DNA from: Companilactobacillus hulinensis
Lineage (GTDB): Bacteria > Bacillota > Bacilli > Lactobacillales > Lactobacillaceae
Assembly: GCF_003946555.1 (NCBI RefSeq)
Contig: NZ_RHOO01000006.1
Coordinates: forward strand, 45,167 to 109,166
DNA: 64,000 bases
Direction of reading: 5' to 3'
Shown: positions 59,360-64,000 of the stretch, one piece after another
How the letters are laid out: every line of letters starts with the position of its first letter
How positions within the stretch are numbered: the first letter of the stretch is position 1
Position numbers and translations under genes: made by a program
Notes under the pieces: model-generated
What the model was told of the DNA's origin: nothing
The model's database searches: none
The model's input: only the letters and a program-made list of their open reading frames with translations

Positions 59360-59545
59360 TACTTTCATCCAAATGATCAATAGCTCAACGTACAATGTAC
59401 GACAGTCCGTTATTTATTAAATAACGGCCCAATCAAATCACCAAAGTAGGAGTGAAATAATTTCGGCATTTTCACCTTTTACACTAAATCTTTGTACCCT
59501 ATCGTACTCAAAAGTGCTAATAATTGACAATGCGCCTCTATCTGA
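59360..59545 (-). promoter_or_regulatory. Lysine riboswitch (L box)
   Basis: On the minus strand it starts GATAGAGGCGC, as in Bacillus lysC (GATAGAGGTGC). It continues with AAAAGGTGAAAATGCCGAAA, then GGGCCGTTATTT, AATAACGG and ACTGTCG, matching the conserved junction GCCGAA..GGCCGT..GGCTGTC. A terminator follows before the ribosome binding site. With lysine bound, transcription of the permease should stop. Confidence 0.88.
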
Positions 59546-59554
59546 TTACAAAAT

Positions 59555-59583
59555 ATTATAAATAAATGTTAACATAGTAGCAA
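59555..59583 (-). promoter_or_regulatory. Promoter of the lysP riboswitch transcript
   Basis: On the minus strand, TTGCTA (59578-59583), a 17-bp spacer and a perfect TATAAT (59555-59560), about 12 bp before the riboswitch. Confidence 0.7.
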
Positions 59584-59640
59584 GTAGTGTCACAAAATAA
59601 TTACGATTTAATTTAATATGCCTAGTCGGGGGAATCACAC

Positions 59641-61156
59641 ATGTTGGAGCAAGTTTTCTTAGTTAAACAAGATGTTGAGAAATATCGAATGCTTTCAGTC
59701 ATCAAAGCATTGCCACCTCAAGAGCTCAACCTAAGCAATATCAGCAACCGGATGAACTTTACTTATCAAAAAACATATAACATTTTTCAAGCCTTACTCG
59801 AAGATATCCTTGAAGTTGTCCCAGATATGGACCCTAAAGTAACCAAGATCGAGTCGATCGACTTTTCAAAAATTGCCATCGATACTTATCGTTTATATTT
59901 AGTTCAAAACTCTATCGTCTTCCAAGCCTTTAATTATGGACTAACCAACGCTAATCCGTCATTCGAAGCTTTCAGTAACGAACACTTCACTAGTAAGTCG
60001 ACACTTAATAGAAGAATGTCAGCTTTCAGATCATTTCTGAAGAACTTCGGCTTGAAGATCTCCAACTCGACGCTCGAAATCAAAGGAGACGAAAAGAGTA
60101 TTCGTTGGATGGCTTACTTCGTCTATTGGTACATATATCATGGTCAAGAATGGCCATTTCAATTGATACAACAAGATGCCATAGACGGCATTATCGACCG
60201 CTCTGGGAAGACTTTTAGCAACCCTATTACTTACCTGCAATTCGAATATTTCCTTGCTATATCAAGAATTAGGCTGATTAAACGTAATTATATCAACAAC
60301 ATGGATACGTATGACGATGTCTTCAGTAACCAAAAACTAGGCAGCGACGTATTGCGTCGTGAAGACTACTCCATCGTTCCTATTAACGCCTTGGATAATG
60401 AGAATAAATTGATCAATCTATTCCACAAGATGGTCTTCCAACCAAGTGCTGAAATCTACAAACAACCAATGAACTTCGATGTCAGGATCAATCCAAAATT
60501 CTATGCTTTGGTTTATCACTTTATAGACTTCCTCAAGGAACACTATCGTGATGACATGACCGTCTACCATAACCAAAAAAGTCCTGAAGGATATCATGAC
60601 TTATGTTTCAAGAGATATTATCTTCTATCACATCATGGCTAATGACGGAGTGGTCAAAGGAAGTTACTACGATAAGAATCCTGAAGATACAAAGAATCTC
60701 TCATCGCTGTATCAAGACATCCTGAGCTTCTTCTCCAATGTCGATGAGACACAATACAAAGGTATCAAGAATGCCTCAGAAGCCATTGCACATGACCTGT
60801 ATCAGATTCTACCAAGTTATATCAATACAATTCGTAAAGAAGATTACATTCACGTCAAAGTTCTAGTTGATCCCGGTAATGCGACTGAAGAAGTTGTCCT
60901 AAGAAATGTTAGAACACTAGAATTCGTTGAAGTCGTACCAAGTGATCAATACGAAGACGTTGACGTCTTAATAACAACCCTTGATATCTTACCAAGAGAA
61001 GAAGAACGTGACCTCTATCCTAAGAATATGCAAGTTATTACCTGGAACATCACTGCAACAAGAACTGATTACATCTGGCTGTTAGTTAGATTGAATTCAG
61101 TCTACGTTGATAAATTGAAGAAACGTGATGCTGGTAATAAGAAGACAAAAAAATAG
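59641..61156 (+). pseudogene. Mga-type transcriptional regulator, frameshifted
   Basis: The first frame (59641-60642) encodes an Mga HTH domain (about 15-80) and a PRD-like region; the second (to 61156) encodes the rest, with a C-terminal EIIB-like domain (VLVDPGNATEEVV, DVLITTLD). The frames overlap at 60596-60642. Removing one T near 60604 would join them as HDL-VSRDIIFYHIM, giving one protein of about 500 residues, normal for Mga/AtxA. GGGGGAA precedes the ATG. It points at the neighbouring surface-protein genes, typical Mga targets. A sequencing error cannot be excluded. Confidence 0.8.
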
Positions 61157-61178
61157 ACCTTACGGTCTATTTTTTTTG
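61148..61178. terminator. Terminator between mga and the WxL cluster
   Basis: AAATAGACC / GGTCTATTT around TTAC, then T. The left arm is A-rich, so it works in both directions. Confidence 0.85.
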
Positions 61179-61179
61179 C

Positions 61180-62217
61180 TTATTTACGACTTCTAGATTT
61201 CTTACCATGCGTACCAGTTGTCTTATTACGTTGTGAATAGTAGAGATACATCCAAAGAACAACGAAGATCAAGACTACAATACCAATAATAATAATGATC
61301 CATTGGTTAGTGTGGCGACCTTCTGCCTCATTTTGTTGGCTCTCAATCGCGTCAGCACTACGCTTACTTACTGTAATAGTACGAGTAAAGGTCTTCTTAT
61401 AGCCAGCCTTGCTAGTGATAGTAATCTTAGCTTTGTACTTACCAGAGTTCAAGTCTTTCACTGGAATGAAGTAATTGAACTTAGAATTAGGTGCAATCTG
61501 TAAATTCTTAGCATTGTAATCCGAAGTCTTATCATTATGAGTTATCTTAGCTTTCAGAGTAACCTCATTGATATTGATTGGAGCAGTGTTGTCCAAAGTA
61601 TAGGCGATACCAGAATTACCAGCTACTGCTTTAGGGAAAGCATTAGTTAGATGCATATCAGGTACAACACCATCATCCTTGGAACGCAATACAACACCCT
61701 TAACATAACGAACTTGGTTCTTAATGTTAATATTCTTCGACTTAGTAGGACTAACGTTAGCCGTAGTTGTGACACCACCCAGAATAATACCTGTGTACTC
61801 TTCTGGTGGAGATTTAACAACGAAACTAACAGTCTTAGCCTGTCCAACCTTCAAATTGACAGAAGTCTTGCGCTTACCATCGACTAATGAAGTAAGCGAT
61901 GGATTGGAGTTCTTGTACAACTTCACATTGTACTTATCATATCCAATTACACCAGAGTCAGCAGTGTAGGCATTGTTGACCTCAGCTGCGACCTTAATAG
62001 GCTTACTACCAGTGTTGATGATCATAACCTTCAACGTCTGTTCCTTCTTAGGTTCGACCTTCAGGTCAAAATAAGATTCATTTTGATCAATTTGATTATC
62101 AGGTAATACCGCTTGAACCGAATATGACTTGTCAGCCGCAGCATCAACCTTAGTTGGTAGAAGGAACCCCACCAACAGTAACATCATAGTTGATAAAAAT
62201 ATCGTTAATTTTTTCAT
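61180..62217 (-). CDS. WxL-interacting surface protein (DUF916/DUF3324)
   Basis: A 345-residue exported protein: signal peptide (to about residue 27, VDAAA), DUF916 domain (about 30-150, SYFDLKVEPKKEQTLKVMIINTG), DUF3324 domain (about 165-290), a membrane helix (about 307-330) and a basic tail. In Enterococcus and lactobacilli such WxLIP proteins hold WxL-domain proteins and peptidoglycan at the cell surface. It is 4 bp downstream of a paralogue. No WxL-domain protein is visible within the window. Confidence 0.88.
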   Translation of the reverse strand: MKKLTIFLSTMMLLLVGFLLPTKVDAAADKSYSVQAVLPDNQIDQNESYFDLKVEPKKEQTLKVMIINTGSKPIKVAAEVNNAYTADSGVIGYDKYNVKLYKNSNPSLTSLVDGKRKTSVNLKVGQAKTVSFVVKSPPEEYTGIILGGVTTTANVSPTKSKNINIKNQVRYVKGVVLRSKDDGVVPDMHLTNAFPKAVAGNSGIAYTLDNTAPININEVTLKAKITHNDKTSDYNAKNLQIAPNSKFNYFIPVKDLNSGKYKAKITITSKAGYKKTFTRTITVSKRSADAIESQQNEAEGRHTNQWIIIIIGIVVLIFVVLWMYLYYSQRNKTTGTHGKKSRSRK

Positions 62218-62221
62218 ACTT

Positions 62222-63199
62222 TTAACTCCTGTTCTGACGCCATAGTCCCCAGAAAATTAGGACAATTAATGAAACAAGTACTAACACAATTAAAACATAA
62301 GTTATTGTCTTATCATATACAAGTCCTCTACAACGCTTATTTATATCATTAGCTTGCTTCTCAGTTATAGTATACGTCTTCTTGAAGTTCCATATGGCCT
62401 TACCACTTCGAGCAACACCCACCACCTTATATTTACCAGTCTTGATAGGTGTATTATTTTGATTAAAATCTATTGGAATCTTTGAATTAGGTGCAACTTT
62501 TGGATATGTCAAATCAGCAATCATGGATTTAGGACCCATATTAAATCTATCAAGCCAACTCTTGCGTTTAACATTCATATGAATAATAACCTTTTTCATA
62601 ATACCGGGCTGATTATTTTCCAAATTCACATACATATGAGGTTGATAATGATCAACTCCTAATGACAAACTATTCAATTTCAGAATTCCACCAACAGCCT
62701 TATTATCTTCAGTAATCCACACTGGCACTGAAGCATTTCCATTATTAGGCTGACTTATATCGTATATATTGAACCCTGCCATCATAAGCCCTTTAACTCG
62801 CTCATTAGGCAACTTAACTTTAAAAGTTAGGTCCTTCGTTTGACCTGCATTCAAAGTAACTGACTGTGCCTTCGTCATATCTCTAAATGCAGTCTTTAAA
62901 CCAAACTGACCCGATTTAACGCTGGAATCGTACACAATTTTGCCATCCGCAGATGTAGTAGCATTAGTAGGCTGAACTCTCAAACGAATTCTTCTAACCC
63001 CAAAATTACTTATTGATATCTTTAATTTTCGTGTTCCACTATCTTTACTAATTATTTGAAATCTATCAGTAATATCAGAATCACCAACTAAAGGTGTCAC
63101 AGAAACCCCATTAATTTCAGCCTTTGCGACATTCGATGAAATCATAAATATCATAATTGCAAAGAGTGCTATTGATAAAACCCAAGTAAATTTTTTCAT
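62222..63199 (-). CDS. WxL-interacting surface protein (DUF916/DUF3324), paralogue
   Basis: A 325-residue protein with signal peptide (to about residue 28), DUF916 (VSVTPLVGDSDITDRFQI onward, with GLMMAGFNIY), DUF3324 (HYQPHMYVNLENN) and a C-terminal membrane helix (about 300-320). GAGG is the ribosome binding site. It heads a two-gene transcript with the gene at 61.2 kb. Confidence 0.87.
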   Translation of the reverse strand: MKKFTWVLSIALFAIMIFMISSNVAKAEINGVSVTPLVGDSDITDRFQIISKDSGTRKLKISISNFGVRRIRLRVQPTNATTSADGKIVYDSSVKSGQFGLKTAFRDMTKAQSVTLNAGQTKDLTFKVKLPNERVKGLMMAGFNIYDISQPNNGNASVPVWITEDNKAVGGILKLNSLSLGVDHYQPHMYVNLENNQPGIMKKVIIHMNVKRKSWLDRFNMGPKSMIADLTYPKVAPNSKIPIDFNQNNTPIKTGKYKVVGVARSGKAIWNFKKTYTITEKQANDINKRCRGLVYDKTITYVLIVLVLVSLIVLIFWGLWRQNRS

Positions 63200-63239
63200 T
63201 ATCTAGCCTCGTTAAATAATCTTATACCCTAATAATACT

Positions 63240-63268
63240 AAAAAAGCAGTTCCAAGTCTTGGAACTGC
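63240..63268 (-). terminator. Terminator within the WxL cluster
   Basis: GCAGTTCCAAG / TTGGAACTGC with a short loop; on the minus strand a run of six T follows. Confidence 0.85.
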
Positions 63269-63293
63269 CCATTCTTTTATTTATATTAAGATA

Positions 63294-64000
63294 TTAACGA
63301 CGACGTCTTCTTTGTGGTTGTTGTCCACCATTATTATTTCCATTATTGTTATTCTTTCTTCTACCTAAGTAGATACCTAATCCTAGAATAATCACTAGAG
63401 CTAGAATTCCAAGTAAGATATACAGCCATAGATAATTTGGTTTAATTCCTGCCAACTTGTTATATTTAGCAGCATCGGCGTTATTAATCGAGAAGTCCTT
63501 GTTCAGAACCCAGCCTCTAACACCATTTGAAGTTTTATATGTTAACTTCAAATGATAATCACCGGCTTGAAGTGCTTTCTTACCCCAAGAAATAGAATAA
63601 TTATAATTTGATGTAGGAGCAATATCCTGAGCTGTCGATTGATTAGTGATTTTAAACTTCTTATCACCTTTCTTTGTAACAACAGCTTTCGCATTTAAAG
63701 AACCAATAAATCCATTAGTTGAGTTACGTACATTGGCCTTGATACCAGGCTCCGCACCCTTTCCAGTACTTGTAGCCGCTGGTTTAACACTTCCAATAGA
63801 ATACTTAACATCTTGATCAGTATTACCTCTTTGACCAATTTGAATGGGAATAGTATAGCTAAATTTATTTTTAATCAAAGTACCATTTGAAGAAACAGTT
63901 CCTTTAGCTTTTTCTTTATATGGGAGAGATTGCAAGTTTAATCCGAACACTTTGTTAAATATCCACGAAATGAATCAATGGCAGTATTCCAGCCTAAAAC
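63294..64000 (-). pseudogene. WxL-interacting protein, C-terminal part, cut by the window edge and probably frameshifted
   Basis: From about 63950 leftwards the frame encodes a DUF3324-like domain (IKNKFSYTIPIQI), a membrane helix (YLWLYILLGILALVI) and an Asn/Arg-rich tail. Upstream the same frame meets a stop at 63975-63977. The frame that is open to the window edge reads VLGWNTAIDSFRGYLTK, like the end of DUF916, and stops at 63938-63940. Only a GTG without ribosome binding site could start the visible frame. A frameshift near 63950 is the simplest reading, but just 50 bases upstream are available. Confidence 0.6.

Overview
This 64 kb window is a low-GC Firmicutes chromosome from the Lactobacillaceae. 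The evidence is the block pcrA-ligA-camS-gatC-gatA-gatB-dgkB-rlmCD, SLAP-type secreted proteins, WxL-associated surface proteins, a DtpT peptide transporter, LytTR two-component systems and CcpA-type operators. A Companilactobacillus-like genome is my best guess, but the genus is inferred. There are no phage genes, transposases or CRISPR arrays.

Layout: (1) 0-4.4 kb holds the end of a PTS EIIC gene, a DUF915 hydrolase and a split AgrC/AgrA-like system with a divergent XRE regulator; the intergenic region carries LytTR-type direct repeats. (2) 4.4-15.6 kb is the housekeeping block, all on the minus strand. (3) 15.7-16.2 kb is a tandem array of 121-bp units, each with a long hairpin. (4) 16.2-23.2 kb holds xpt-purK-purB, a glucosaminidase, an MFS pump, csp and rbsD-rbsK. 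(5) 23.3-31.7 kb holds a polytopic membrane protein, a candidate sRNA, an AssT-like lipoprotein, and a second AgrC/AgrA-like system with an Rgg-like regulator flanked by two paralogous SLAP genes. (6) 31.8-43.8 kb holds sprT, envelope glycosyltransferases, an aminotransferase, the NAD salvage pair pncB-nadE, tagA, an O-antigen-ligase-like protein, a GntR regulator and tRNAs. (7) 44.6-55 kb holds dtpT, two tandem glycerol kinase genes (one lacking the catalytic Asp), a yfhO-like gene broken by one stop codon, an EAL protein and an NADH oxidase. (8) 55-64 kb holds a candidate structured RNA, tRNAs, T-box-controlled serS, lysine-riboswitch-controlled lysP, a frameshifted Mga-type regulator and a WxL-interacting protein cluster.

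The most unusual content is between genes. A family of roughly 150-180 bp elements occurs at five loci (24.9, 40.9-41.3, 43.9-44.4, 52.1-52.6 and 55.5-55.9 kb). Every locus is a head-to-head pair (minus copy, spacer, plus copy), though some partners are truncated. Each full copy folds into a long closing stem and three hairpins. The stems differ in sequence from copy to copy but keep their pairing, while short internal motifs stay fixed. This is the expected signature of a conserved structured RNA or a hairpin-based non-autonomous mobile element. A second, unrelated family (core CCTAGG, a 16-bp hairpin, then CGTAG) forms the tandem array at 15.7-16.2 kb and one solo copy at 44.5 kb, again with compensatory changes. 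I do not recognise either family.

Three surface or regulatory genes look broken: yfhO (nonsense), mga (frameshift) and the WxL protein at the right edge (probable frameshift). Gene calls come from translated sequence and motif reading. Starts were moved to the codon with a Shine-Dalgarno sequence where one was visible.
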